Part shown: one piece after another, positions 17,114 through 26,605 of the stretch
Position numbering within the stretch: position 1 is the first letter of the stretch
How the letters are laid out: each line of letters begins with the position of its first letter
Origin: Egerieimonas sp900552095
GTDB lineage: Bacteria; Bacillota; Clostridia; Lachnospirales; Lachnospiraceae
Assembly: GCA_902469965.1 (NCBI GenBank)
Contig: CABREP010000004.1
Location: 1 to 62,579, forward strand
Length of the DNA stretch: 62,579 nucleotides
Direction: 5' to 3'
Notes under the pieces: generated by a model
The model's database searches: none
What the model was told of the DNA's origin: nothing
Seen by the model: the letters and a program-made list of their open reading frames with translations, nothing else
Made by a program: the position numbers and the translations under genes

Positions 17114-18214
17114 ATGCCGGAAGCAAAAGAACATTTTCACGGAAGTGATCTGGAAAAAATCGAAGCAGTCTATCATATAAAAAAGGAGAACATCGTCAGT
17201 TTCTCCGCCAATGTCAACCCTTTGGGGATCTCCCCGAAAATAAAAGAAAAACTGGCAGACCACCTGGACGTCATCTCCCGCTATCCCGACCGGGAGTACA
17301 CCGCTCTGCGGCAGGCGATTGCCGCCTACGCGGGAACCAGACCGGAACATCTGCTGGTGGGCAACGGGGCAACCGAACTGATCTCTCTTTTTATTCAGAA
17401 TATACGTCCCAAAAAGGCTCTGATCCTGGGCCCCACCTACTCAGAATATGAGCGGGCCATCACCCTCGCCGGCGGAAGCACTGCGTACTATCCTCTGAAA
17501 GAAGAACAGGATTTCCAGATGGATGTGCCGGATCTTCTCAGCTGCCTGAACCGGGAACTTCAGCTTCTCGTACTCTGCAATCCCAACAATCCCACTGGCA
17601 CAGCCATCACCCGCGCGGATATGGAACAGATTATAACCGCCTGTCAGGCATACCATATCTTCGTCCTGGTGGATGAGACCTATGTGGAGTTCACACCGGA
17701 GGGCTCTGACATTTCCTCCGTTCCCCTCACTGCTTCTTACGAAAATCTGGCAGTACTCCGGGGAACCTCCAAGTTCTTCGCCGCCCCCGGCCTTCGCCTG
17801 GGCTATGCCATCACTGGAAATCAGTCTTTCATCCGCAGCGCAGAGGGAAAAAAAGATCCCTGGGGCATCAATTCCGTGGCAGAACTGGCCGGGCAGCTGA
17901 TGTTTTCCGACACAGAATATATCAGCAGGACAAAATCCCTGATTTCAGGAGAACGAAATCGGCTGCATCAGATCCTTTCCGCCTGGAACACCGTAAAACT
18001 CTACCCTGCCATGGGAAACTTCCAGCTGGTACGGATCCTGAAAAAAGATCTGAATGCCCATCAGGTCTTTGAGCACTGCATCCGCAAGGGACTGATGATC
18101 CGGGACTGCTCTAACTTTCCCACGCTGGATGAGCAGTATTTCCGCTTCTGTTACATGATGCCGGAAGATAACGACCGGCTTCTCCTGGCTCTGGGCGAAA
18201 TCCTCAACCACTAA
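17114..18214 (+). CDS. CobD-like threonine-phosphate decarboxylase / HisC-like aminotransferase
   Basis: A 366-residue fold-type I PLP enzyme. SFSANVNPLGISP (about 33-45), preceded by HG at 9-10, matches the CobD form of this motif rather than the NENP form of HisC. Further CobD-like blocks are RYPDREYTALRQAI, VLCNPNNPTGT, and the end IRDCSNFPTLDEQYFRF. The PLP lysine lies in RGTSKFFAAPGLRLGY (about 216-231). CobD makes aminopropanol phosphate for the B12 lower loop. The gene stands alone with no riboswitch, so it may instead be a related decarboxylase or aminotransferase. Confidence 0.65.
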   Translation: MPEAKEHFHGSDLEKIEAVYHIKKENIVSFSANVNPLGISPKIKEKLADHLDVISRYPDREYTALRQAIAAYAGTRPEHLLVGNGATELISLFIQNIRPKKALILGPTYSEYERAITLAGGSTAYYPLKEEQDFQMDVPDLLSCLNRELQLLVLCNPNNPTGTAITRADMEQIITACQAYHIFVLVDETYVEFTPEGSDISSVPLTASYENLAVLRGTSKFFAAPGLRLGYAITGNQSFIRSAEGKKDPWGINSVAELAGQLMFSDTEYISRTKSLISGERNRLHQILSAWNTVKLYPAMGNFQLVRILKKDLNAHQVFEHCIRKGLMIRDCSNFPTLDEQYFRFCYMMPEDNDRLLLALGEILNH

Positions 18215-18250
18215 TCCGGAACAAAAAGAGGGGATTTCAAAATCATAAAA

Positions 18251-18838
18251 TTACGGTAAATCCTCCTCCCTCGCCCGCACCTTCTCACACAGTTTAGAGT
18301 AAATCCGCTCTACAAACCACTTCTCCGTAGATTTTGCGGCAATTTCCTCCACCGCGATCCAGCCGACCGCACTGTTTTCATCTTCTTTGATGCGAATCGG
18401 CGCTTTCGGATCTGCTTCCAGAAGGAAGGTGATGTTCAGGTGCAGGTGCGAAGAAACGTATGTCCCCCGCTTCTCGTGTCCGTCCACCGTCAGGATCTCC
18501 AGCGAAAAAATATCATCTGAGAGGAAACGGGCGGTATCAAGTCCGCTCTCCTCCTCGATTTCCTTTAAGATCACCTGTTTCAGGTCAGCCTCTCCATCTG
18601 CATGGCCTCCCAGCCATGCCCAGGATTGATAGAGATTGTGATATGCCATCAGCACCTTTGTTCGATCCGGACTCACAATCCAGGCTGATACTGTCACATG
18701 AGCATTCCTGTTCTCCCTGCTCATAATATGTTCTGCCGTCTCAAACTGCCGCAGGATCTCTGCCCTATCCTGCTCTTCCTGTAAGTTAAACGGCTGATAT
18801 GCTTCTATCTGTTGTTTCAGTCTCTCTTCTTTATCCAT
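18251..18838 (-). CDS. NUDIX hydrolase
   Basis: A 195-residue protein with the NUDIX box GHADGEADLKQVILKEIEEE followed by SGL; it fits G-x5-E-x7-REUxEExGU except Lys for Arg and Ala at the first Glu position. The catalytic Glu pair EE is kept. Such enzymes cleave nucleoside diphosphates linked to other groups; the substrate here is unknown. The start MDKEERLKQQ (18838) has GGAAG upstream and is preferred over one at 18910, which would run into the pur terminator. It converges with the CobD-like gene. Confidence 0.85.
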   Translation of the reverse strand: MDKEERLKQQIEAYQPFNLQEEQDRAEILRQFETAEHIMSRENRNAHVTVSAWIVSPDRTKVLMAYHNLYQSWAWLGGHADGEADLKQVILKEIEEESGLDTARFLSDDIFSLEILTVDGHEKRGTYVSSHLHLNITFLLEADPKAPIRIKEDENSAVGWIAVEEIAAKSTEKWFVERIYSKLCEKVRAREEDLP

Positions 18839-18877
18839 AGCTGCTTCTTCCATTCTAAAAGAAAAATTTTGCAAAGC

Positions 18878-18922
18878 AAATCCTCCGGCAATTCTGATTT
18901 TACCCAGCAACCGGAGGATTTT
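18878..18922 (-). terminator. Terminator after the purEMND operon
   Basis: AAATCCTCCGG (18878-18888) pairs with CCGGAGGATTT (18911-18921), an 11-bp stem with a 22-base loop, 27 bases past the purD stop codon. The T-tract on the minus strand is interrupted, so termination may be partial. Confidence 0.6.
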
Positions 18923-18948
18923 ACTTACTGCAAATCTGTCTTTATTTC

Positions 18949-20223
18949 TTATGCCTCGTCAATGGCCTTTCCAATATCGTGGCGGTAATACTTATTTTCA
19001 AAAGTTACCAGTTCCTGCGCCTTGTAGGCGTTAGCTCTGGCTTCCTTCAGATCTCTTCCCAAAGCGGTCACACCGAGTACCCGGCCGCCGCTGGTGATGA
19101 TCTGTCCCTTTTCATCCAGCTTCGTTCCCGCGTGGAAAACGAAGCAGTCCTCCCGGTCTTTGAAGTTCTCCAGCCCGCAGATGGGGAATCCCTTCTTGTA
19201 GGAAACGGGATAACCGTCGCTGGCCAGCACGACACAGACGGCTGCATTGTCCTCAAATTCCAGATTGATCTGATCCAGCGTTCCATCCACACAGGCCTCG
19301 CACACTTCGATCAGATCATTTTTCATCCGGGGCAGAACGACCTGCGCCTCCGGATCTCCGAATCTGGCGTTGTACTCCAGCACCTTCGGCCCCTCAGGAG
19401 TCAGCATCAGGCCAAAGAAAATGATTCCTTTAAAGGGACGCCCCTCTGCTGCCATGGCGTCAACCGTAGGCTGATAAATATATTTCTGACAGAACGCATC
19501 CACTTCCCTGGTATAGAAGGGGCTGGGGGAAAAGGTTCCCATTCCTCCGGTATTCAATCCTGTGTCACCGTCCCCGGCCCGTTTGTGATCCTGGGCAGAG
19601 GTCATGGTTTTGATCGTCTTTCCATCCACGAAGGAGAGAACCGACACTTCCCTTCCCGTCATAAATTCCTCGATCACCATCTCATTTCCGGCGGAACCGA
19701 ATTTCTTATCCAGCATGATCTCCTTCACACCATCCAGAGCTTCTTCCAGATTCTGGCAGATCAGCACGCCTTTCCCCAGAGCCAGACCATCTGCCTTCAG
19801 CACGATGGGGAACTTTGCCTTCCTTAAATAAGCTTCTGCCTTTTCCGGATCGGTGAAGTTTTCATACGCTGCGGTGGGAATGTTATATTTCTTCATCAGA
19901 TCCTTGGAAAAGGCCTTGGACCCCTCCAGGATTGCCGCATTTTTCCGTGGGCCAAATACTTTCAGGCCGCGGGCCTCAAAGACATTCACCACACCGCCCA
20001 CCAGCGGGTCATCCATTCCCACAAGAGTCAGATCAATCTTATTTTCCTCTGCGAAATCCGCCAGTTTCTCAAATTCCATAGCGCCGATATCTACGCACTG
20101 GGCAAACTCTGCGATTCCTCCGTTTCCCGGAGCGCAGAAAATCTTGTCCACCTTCGGACTTTTTGCCGCCTTCCAGGCCAGCGCGTGCTCCCGTCCGCCG
20201 CTTCCTATAATCAGAATCTTCAT
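18949..20223 (-). CDS. purD: Phosphoribosylamine-glycine ligase (GAR synthetase)
   Basis: A 424-residue ATP-grasp enzyme joining phosphoribosylamine and glycine with ATP. The N-domain opens ILIIGSGGREHALAWK. The ATP-grasp loop is ADGLALGKGV (about 142-151), and DHKRAGDGDTGLNTGGMG (about 209-226) is the family signature, with LEYNARFGDPEAQ carrying the metal ligands. It begins 4 bases after purN as the last gene of purE-purM-purN-purD. No purH is present here, unlike the Bacillus order purN-purH-purD. Confidence 0.96.
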   Translation of the reverse strand: MKILIIGSGGREHALAWKAAKSPKVDKIFCAPGNGGIAEFAQCVDIGAMEFEKLADFAEENKIDLTLVGMDDPLVGGVVNVFEARGLKVFGPRKNAAILEGSKAFSKDLMKKYNIPTAAYENFTDPEKAEAYLRKAKFPIVLKADGLALGKGVLICQNLEEALDGVKEIMLDKKFGSAGNEMVIEEFMTGREVSVLSFVDGKTIKTMTSAQDHKRAGDGDTGLNTGGMGTFSPSPFYTREVDAFCQKYIYQPTVDAMAAEGRPFKGIIFFGLMLTPEGPKVLEYNARFGDPEAQVVLPRMKNDLIEVCEACVDGTLDQINLEFEDNAAVCVVLASDGYPVSYKKGFPICGLENFKDREDCFVFHAGTKLDEKGQIITSGGRVLGVTALGRDLKEARANAYKAQELVTFENKYYRHDIGKAIDEA

Positions 20224-20227
20224 CTTT

Positions 20228-20854
20228 TTACTCCTTTATCTGTACCAGTCCGTCAACTACAGATACTTTTCCATTTGCGATCAGATCAATAGCCTTGGGC
20301 AGAAGAATCCATTCCGCCTGTTCCATGACCCGCCGCTGCAACACCTCCGGCGTATCACCGGACAGCACTTCCACTGCCTTCTGCAGAATAATAGGACCAG
20401 TATCTGTTCCGTCGTCCACAAAATGAACCGTGGCTCCCGTCACTTTCACACCGCGGCTTAATACGCCTTCGTGTACTTTCAGCCCGTAATATCCCGTCCC
20501 GCAGAAAGAAGGAATCAGAGCCGGATGGATGTTAATGATCCGGTTGGGATAGGCATCTACCAGCATTTGGGGAATCACCACCAGGCAGCCAGCCAGCACC
20601 ACAAGATCCGCCTGGTACGACTGCAGTTTTTCCAGGAGCGCCCGGTTAAATGCCTCCCGATCCGCATAATCCTTCGGGGAGACTGCCAAAGCTGGGATCC
20701 CTGCCTTTTTTGCCCGCTCCAGGGCGTAGGCTCCTTTGTTATTGCTGATCACCACGGCAATCTCTGCATTGGTGATCGTTCCCTTTTCGATCGCGTCTAT
20801 GATGGCCTGCAGGTTGGTTCCGCCGCCGGAGACCAGAACTGCCAGTTTTAACAT
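20228..20854 (-). CDS. purN: Phosphoribosylglycinamide formyltransferase
   Basis: A 208-residue enzyme that transfers the formyl group of 10-formyl-THF to GAR. It starts LAVLVSGGGTNLQAIID, the phosphate-binding loop; catalytic NIHPALIPSF (Asn and His) lies near 104-113 and the Asp in DDGTDTGPI near 140. The start codon overlaps the purM stop by 7 bases. Length is typical. Confidence 0.95.
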   Translation of the reverse strand: MLKLAVLVSGGGTNLQAIIDAIEKGTITNAEIAVVISNNKGAYALERAKKAGIPALAVSPKDYADREAFNRALLEKLQSYQADLVVLAGCLVVIPQMLVDAYPNRIINIHPALIPSFCGTGYYGLKVHEGVLSRGVKVTGATVHFVDDGTDTGPIILQKAVEVLSGDTPEVLQRRVMEQAEWILLPKAIDLIANGKVSVVDGLVQIKE

Positions 20855-21873
20855 AATTCCACACCCTTTTCTCCGTCTTCGATGCGGCCGACTACATAAG
20901 GCGTATCGCCCGCTGCCCGGATCGCTTCCATGGTCTTATCCACATCGGCCGGATCTACAGCGACAATCATCCCCAGACCCATGTTAAAGGTGTTGTACAT
21001 CATCTGCTCATCGATCTCGCCCTTTTTCGCCATCAGAGTGAAAATCGGCGGAACGGGATAGCTGTCTTTTTCAATCACAGCTCTGGTTCCCTCTTTTAAC
21101 ATACGGGGGACATTCTCATAGAAACCGCCGCCGGTAATATGGCTGCAGGCTTTCACCGTCACGCCCGCATTTTTGATACTCTTTAAGGCTTTTACATAAA
21201 TCCTGGTGGGCGCAAGGAGAGCCTCGCCCAGGGTCTTGCCCAGCTCATCGTAATACGTTTCCAGAGACTCTTTGGTCATCTCGAAAACTTTGCGCACCAG
21301 AGAAAATCCGTTGCTGTGGACACCGGTGGAAGACATGCCGATCAGCACATCCCCACCTTTTAAATTTTCTCCGGTAATCATATCTTTTCTGTCACAGACA
21401 CCTACGGCAAAACCGGCCAGATCGTAATCTTCCTCCGGCATCAGTCCCGGATGCTCTGCCGTCTCGCCGCCGATCAGCGCCGCATCCGACTGCAGACAGC
21501 CCTCTGCCACGCCCTTTACAATAGAAGCAATTTTCTCGGGATAATTTTTTCCGCAGGCAATATAATCCAGGAAGAAAAGAGGCTCTCCCCCCGCACAGGC
21601 AATATCATTGACACACATTGCCACTGCATCGATACCGATGGTATCATGCTGATCCAGAATGATCGCCAGTTTCACCTTTGTTCCGCAGCCGTCCGTTCCG
21701 GAGAGCAGAACCGGATCCTCCATCTCCTTGATCTTCTTCAGAGAAAAAGCTCCGGAAAATCCGCCCAGACCGCCCAGCACTTCCTCTCTCATGGTCTTCT
21801 TTACATGTTCTTTCATCAGTTCTACTGATTTATAACCGGCCTCAATATCAACGCCCGCATTCTTGTAATCCAT
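20848..21873 (-). CDS. purM: Phosphoribosylformylglycinamidine cyclo-ligase (AIR synthetase)
   Basis: A 341-residue PurM-fold enzyme that closes the imidazole ring of AIR using ATP. Visible family blocks are YKNAGVDIEAGYKSV at the N-terminus, LLSGTDGCGTKVKLAI near 55-70, ALIGGETAEHPG near 134 and GIGMSSTGVHSNGFSLVRK-type sequence around 178-195. It lies 23 bases after purE and overlaps purN. It supplies AIR to PurE encoded just upstream. Confidence 0.96.
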   Translation of the reverse strand: MDYKNAGVDIEAGYKSVELMKEHVKKTMREEVLGGLGGFSGAFSLKKIKEMEDPVLLSGTDGCGTKVKLAIILDQHDTIGIDAVAMCVNDIACAGGEPLFFLDYIACGKNYPEKIASIVKGVAEGCLQSDAALIGGETAEHPGLMPEEDYDLAGFAVGVCDRKDMITGENLKGGDVLIGMSSTGVHSNGFSLVRKVFEMTKESLETYYDELGKTLGEALLAPTRIYVKALKSIKNAGVTVKACSHITGGGFYENVPRMLKEGTRAVIEKDSYPVPPIFTLMAKKGEIDEQMMYNTFNMGLGMIVAVDPADVDKTMEAIRAAGDTPYVVGRIEDGEKGVELC

Positions 21874-21896
21874 AATTTCCTCCAGATCCTTGTGAT

Positions 21897-22403
21897 TTAT
21901 TTTGTGTAAGCTTTATAGCCCACTTCCTGCAGCTTCTCGTCTTTTGCCACAACCTGCTCCTTCATTTCCTCACTGTATGCTTTTAATTTTGCCAGAATCT
22001 CCTCATCGGAGGTTGCCAGGATCTTGGCAGCCAGGATTCCCGCGTTGGCTCCGCCATTAATGGCAACAGTGGCAACCGGAATGCCGGAGGGCATCTGCAC
22101 GATGGAGTACAGAGAATCCCGTCCTCCCAGAGAAGTGGTATGCATGGGGATTCCGATCACCGGCATGGGGAAAATTGCCGCGCACATGCCCGGCAGGTGA
22201 GCTGCCATGCCTGCGCCTGCAATGATCACCTTAAAGCCTTTTTCTTCTGCAGTCTTCGCATACTCAAAAAACACATCCGGCTCCCGGTGTGCAGAAATAA
22301 TCTTCATCTCATATTCAATACCAAATTTCTCCAGCATGTCGGCCGCTTTGCTCATCACCGGCATATCAGAGTCGCTTCCCATCACAATTCCAACTTTTGC
22401 CAT
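21897..22403 (-). CDS. purE: N5-carboxyaminoimidazole ribonucleotide mutase
   Basis: A 168-residue protein whose first segment VGIVMGSDSDMPVM is the substrate loop; SAHREP and AGAGMAAHLPGM match the class I mutase motifs (class II enzymes lack AAHLPG). Class I PurE normally needs PurK to make its substrate, and no purK is in this window. GGAGAAAG precedes the ATG. First gene of the purEMND operon, behind the strong promoter at 22483-22511. Confidence 0.95.
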   Translation of the reverse strand: MAKVGIVMGSDSDMPVMSKAADMLEKFGIEYEMKIISAHREPDVFFEYAKTAEEKGFKVIIAGAGMAAHLPGMCAAIFPMPVIGIPMHTTSLGGRDSLYSIVQMPSGIPVATVAINGGANAGILAAKILATSDEEILAKLKAYSEEMKEQVVAKDEKLQEVGYKAYTK

Positions 22404-22442
22404 GGTCTTTCTCCTTTTCTTATGGTTATTTATTAATCATTC

Positions 22443-22479
22443 TTATAAGTAAGATTTATAAAACAATCTCTACTTATTA
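22443..22479. repeat. Imperfect inverted repeat in the purE leader, candidate pur operator
   Basis: TTATAAGTAA (22443-22452) is identical to the half-site in front of purA. Facing it at 22470-22479 is CTACTTATTA, matching the inverse at 8 of 10 positions, spacer 17. It covers the transcription start and early leader of the purE transcript, so it could act as a roadblock operator or an RNA hairpin. Confidence 0.4.
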
Positions 22480-22482
22480 GTA

Positions 22483-22511
22483 ATTGTACTAAGTCAAAAA
22501 GCTCTTGTCAA
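22483..22511 (-). promoter_or_regulatory. purEMND promoter
   Basis: Consensus TTGACA (22506-22511), 17-base spacer, TACAAT (22483-22488) on the minus strand. The start is near 22476, leaving a leader of about 73 bases. I looked for purine-riboswitch core sequence in this leader and found none. Confidence 0.75.
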
Positions 22512-22514
22512 TAC

Positions 22515-22558
22515 AAAAATATCCGCACAGATTCCATGAAAACTGTACGGATATTTTT
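22515..22558 (-). terminator. Terminator after the FGGY kinase gene
   Basis: A 16-bp stem (22515-22530 with 22543-22558) with one position that is a G-T wobble in the minus-strand RNA but a mismatch in the other, so it folds best as a minus-strand terminator. It ends in TTTTT. It lies 36 bases past the kinase stop and directly ahead of the purE -35 box, insulating the two operons. Confidence 0.8.
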
Positions 22559-22593
22559 CTAAATTTTTACTTTTCTTCTCCCTTAGTCCATCC

Positions 22594-24198
22594 TCAGGCG
22601 AGATGTTCCACTGCCGCCCGCTCGATGGGAAGCCCCTTCTTATAACGCTCGATAAAAAGATTAAAGCTCTCCACCAGTTCCGGCTCCGGATCAAGGCAGC
22701 TGCCCGACTGTCCTGCAAATACTTTCGTCTTCAGGTAGGAATCCAGATCCTCATTTTCCTCCCTGTTTTTCCTGTAAGCAGCCAGAAGCGCAATCCCCCA
22801 GGCGCCGCCCTCTCCGGCTGTCTCCATCACAGACACCGGTGCATCGATGGCTGCCGCCATAATCTTCTGTCCCACGCCTTTCGTTTTAAAGAGACCTCCG
22901 TGCCCCAGCATGGAATCAATCTGTACATGCTCTTCTTTCAGAAGAATATCAAGGCCGATCTTCAGCGAACCGAGAGCGGTAAACAGATTGGCCCGCATAA
23001 GGTTTGCCAGGCTGAACCTGCCGTCCGGCTGCCGTGCCAGAAGCGGTCTTCCCTCAGTAAATCCGGTGATATGCTCTCCGGAGAAATAGTTATACGTCAG
23101 AAGCCCTCCACAGTCTGCATCTCCCTCCAGTGCCTTGTTGTACAGCACAGAGAACAATCTGTTTTTATCCGCCTCAATCCCGAAGGAACGGGCGAATTCC
23201 TCAAAAAGATTCACCCAGGCATTCAGATCGGAGGTACAGTTCTGGCAATGTACCATAGCCACCAGATCGCCGGCGGGCGTGGTAACCAGATCCAGCTCTT
23301 CGTGAACCCGGGAGAGTTCCTTTTCCAGAACTACCATGGCAAACACCGAGGTACCCGCGGAAACATTTCCGGTACGGCGGGCAACGCTGTCTGTAGCAAC
23401 CATACCCGTTCCCGCATCGCCTTCCGGCGGACATAAGGGGATCCCGGCCTGAAGAGTTCCTGATTCATCCAGCAGTCTGGCTCCTTCCTCTGTAAGTGTC
23501 CCGGCGCTCTCCCCCGCCGTCAGAACCTTCGGCAGGATCTCCTCCAGTTTCCAGGGGAAGTTTTTCTCCGCCACCTTTTCATCAAACTGGCGGATCATCC
23601 TCCGATTAAACGTTTTTTCTTCTGTATCAATGGGAAACATACCGGAGGCCTCCCCCACACCCAGAACTTTCTGCCCTGTCAGTTTCCAGTGGACATATCC
23701 TGCCAGCGTAGTTATGTAATCTACCTCCTTCACGTGAGGTTCCCCGTTTAAAATTGCCTGATACAGGTGGGCGATACTCCAGCGCTGGGGGATCTGATAG
23801 CCGAACAGCTGCGTCAGCACCCGGGAAGCTTCTCCGGTAATATTATTTCTCCAGGTGCGGAAGGGAACCAGCAGTTTTCCCTCCCGGTCGAACGGCATAT
23901 AGCCGTGCATCATGCCGGAAATTCCCAGAGCCCCTACGGAAGTAAGAGGCACCCCGTACCGTTCCCTCACTTCCTCCGCCAGGCTGGCATAGCATGACTT
24001 AAGTCCGATCCAGACTTCGTCGATCGAGTACGTCCAGATATGATCGATCAAACTGTTTTCCCAGTCATAACTTCCGGAAGCAACCGGCGCATGAGTCTCA
24101 TCCACCAGTACCGCCTTGATCCTGGTAGAACCAAACTCAATCCCCAGAGCCGTCTTTCCCTCCAAAATATCCTGTTTTGTTTTTGCTGCATCCCCCAT
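22594..24198 (-). CDS. FGGY-family carbohydrate kinase
   Basis: A 534-residue sugar kinase. The ATP-fold begins LGIEFGSTRIKAVLVD (about 18-33); ALGISGMMHGYMPFD (about 90-104) is the substrate loop; the second ATP site is RTGNVSAGTSVFAM (about 287-300), and DSMLGHGGLFKT (about 424) is the adenosine motif. It resembles xylulokinase/ribulokinase subfamilies but lies without an isomerase or epimerase, so the sugar is uncertain. It is the last gene of the coaBC-to-kinase run, 45 bases after the peptidase gene. Confidence 0.85.
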   Translation of the reverse strand: MGDAAKTKQDILEGKTALGIEFGSTRIKAVLVDETHAPVASGSYDWENSLIDHIWTYSIDEVWIGLKSCYASLAEEVRERYGVPLTSVGALGISGMMHGYMPFDREGKLLVPFRTWRNNITGEASRVLTQLFGYQIPQRWSIAHLYQAILNGEPHVKEVDYITTLAGYVHWKLTGQKVLGVGEASGMFPIDTEEKTFNRRMIRQFDEKVAEKNFPWKLEEILPKVLTAGESAGTLTEEGARLLDESGTLQAGIPLCPPEGDAGTGMVATDSVARRTGNVSAGTSVFAMVVLEKELSRVHEELDLVTTPAGDLVAMVHCQNCTSDLNAWVNLFEEFARSFGIEADKNRLFSVLYNKALEGDADCGGLLTYNYFSGEHITGFTEGRPLLARQPDGRFSLANLMRANLFTALGSLKIGLDILLKEEHVQIDSMLGHGGLFKTKGVGQKIMAAAIDAPVSVMETAGEGGAWGIALLAAYRKNREENEDLDSYLKTKVFAGQSGSCLDPEPELVESFNLFIERYKKGLPIERAAVEHLA

Positions 24199-24243
24199 TG
24201 TAACATCCTCCTGTTTTTTGTTTTTTACCCCCGTAAAAACCCT

Positions 24244-25317
<1,074 letters not shown>

Positions 25318-25328
25318 CTCATTTTTTC

Positions 25329-26600
25329 TCAGACTTCCTGTAATGCCTGTTCCAGATCTGCGATAATATCCTCCGCATCCTCAATTCCCACTGACAAACG
25401 GATCAGTTCCGGCAGAACCCCTGCCTCCAGAAGCTGTTCCTCATTGAGCTGCCGGTGCGTATGGCTGGCCGGATGAAGGACACAGGTGTGGCAATCTGCC
25501 ACATGGGTCTCGATGGACACCAGCTTCAGCGCGTTGGTAAAGCGCATAGCTCCCTCTTTTCCCCCTTTGGGGCCGAAGGAGAGAACACCGCAGGTTCCGG
25601 ACGGCATATACTTCTGTGCCAGCGGATAATATTTGCTGCTCTTAAGTCCCGGATATTCCACCCAGTCCACTTTCTCATGATGTTCCAGATACTCCGCCAC
25701 CTTCAGAGCATTCTCGCAGTGGCGCGGAACGCGCAGATGAAGCGTTTCCAGACCAATATTGGTAAGAAAGGCGTTCATGGGAGACTGGCAGGCTCCCATA
25801 TCCCGCATCAGCTGAGCCGTAGCCTTGGTGATATATGCACCTTTTCCGAATTTTTTTGTATAGATCACTCCGTGATAAGAATCATCCGGAGTAGTCAGCC
25901 CGGGATATTTGTCCCCCTGCGCTTCCCAGTCAAAATTTCCGCTGTCCACGATGCATCCGCCCACCGCCATGGCATGCCCGTCCATATATTTTGTGGTAGA
26001 ATGTGTGATAATATCCACACCAAACTCAAAGGGACGGCAGTTCATGGGGGTGGCAAAGGTATTGTCGCAGATCATGGGAACTCCGTGACTGTGCGCCAGT
26101 TTCACGAACTTCTCAATATCAAGCACTACCACTGCCGGATTGGAGATCGTCTCCGCAAACACTGCCTTTGTGTTCGGTTTGAAATACTTCTCAATCTCCT
26201 CTGCCGGCAGATCCTGATCCACCAGGCTGGTCTCAATGCCGAAGCGCTTCAGCGTCACGGCAAGCAGGTTGGACGTTCCTCCGTAAACCTTGGACGCACA
26301 GATCACATGATCCCCGGCGCTGCAGATATTGGTAACTGCCAAAAGCGTGGCCGCCTGGCCGGAAGAAGTCAGCATGGCAGCCGCCCCTCCCTCCAGTTCA
26401 CAGATTTTCTTCGCCACCAGATCACAGGTGGGGTTCTGAAGACGGGAATAAAAATATCCCTCTTTTTCCAGATCAAAAAGCTTTCCCATTTCCTCGCTGG
26501 TGGAGTACTTAAATGTGGTACTCTGATAGATCGGCATAACTCTAGGTTCTCCGTTTTCCGGTTCCCATCCTGCCTGTATGCACATGGTATCTCTCTTCAT
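25329..26600 (-). CDS. metY: O-acetylhomoserine sulfhydrylase-type PLP enzyme
   Basis: A 423-residue Cys/Met-metabolism PLP enzyme. It opens with TMCIQAGWEPENGEPR and PIYQSTTFKY; PLP phosphate contacts lie at SSGQAATLLAV, the Asp stacking on the cofactor in ICDNTFATP, and the PLP lysine in HSTTKYMDGHA (about 207). The 423-residue length with the extra insertion TTPDDSYHGVIYTKKFG is that of MetY (O-acetylhomoserine plus sulfide gives homocysteine) rather than the shorter cystathionine synthases. It starts only 5 bases after coaX and has no riboswitch of its own. Confidence 0.85.
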   Translation of the reverse strand: MKRDTMCIQAGWEPENGEPRVMPIYQSTTFKYSTSEEMGKLFDLEKEGYFYSRLQNPTCDLVAKKICELEGGAAAMLTSSGQAATLLAVTNICSAGDHVICASKVYGGTSNLLAVTLKRFGIETSLVDQDLPAEEIEKYFKPNTKAVFAETISNPAVVVLDIEKFVKLAHSHGVPMICDNTFATPMNCRPFEFGVDIITHSTTKYMDGHAMAVGGCIVDSGNFDWEAQGDKYPGLTTPDDSYHGVIYTKKFGKGAYITKATAQLMRDMGACQSPMNAFLTNIGLETLHLRVPRHCENALKVAEYLEHHEKVDWVEYPGLKSSKYYPLAQKYMPSGTCGVLSFGPKGGKEGAMRFTNALKLVSIETHVADCHTCVLHPASHTHRQLNEEQLLEAGVLPELIRLSVGIEDAEDIIADLEQALQEV

Positions 26601-26605
26601 CTTTC

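Noticed and set aside
18979..19827. 282-codon plus-strand frame within purD
   Set aside because: Antisense to purD, which is complete and carries all ATP-grasp motifs.
22404..22480. Purine riboswitch in the purE leader
   Set aside because: The leader lacks the conserved purine-riboswitch core and three-helix pattern; only an AT-rich inverted repeat is present.
26601..26605. SAM or T-box riboswitch for the metY-like gene
   Set aside because: Only 5 bases separate coaX from the metY-like gene, leaving no room for a leader.
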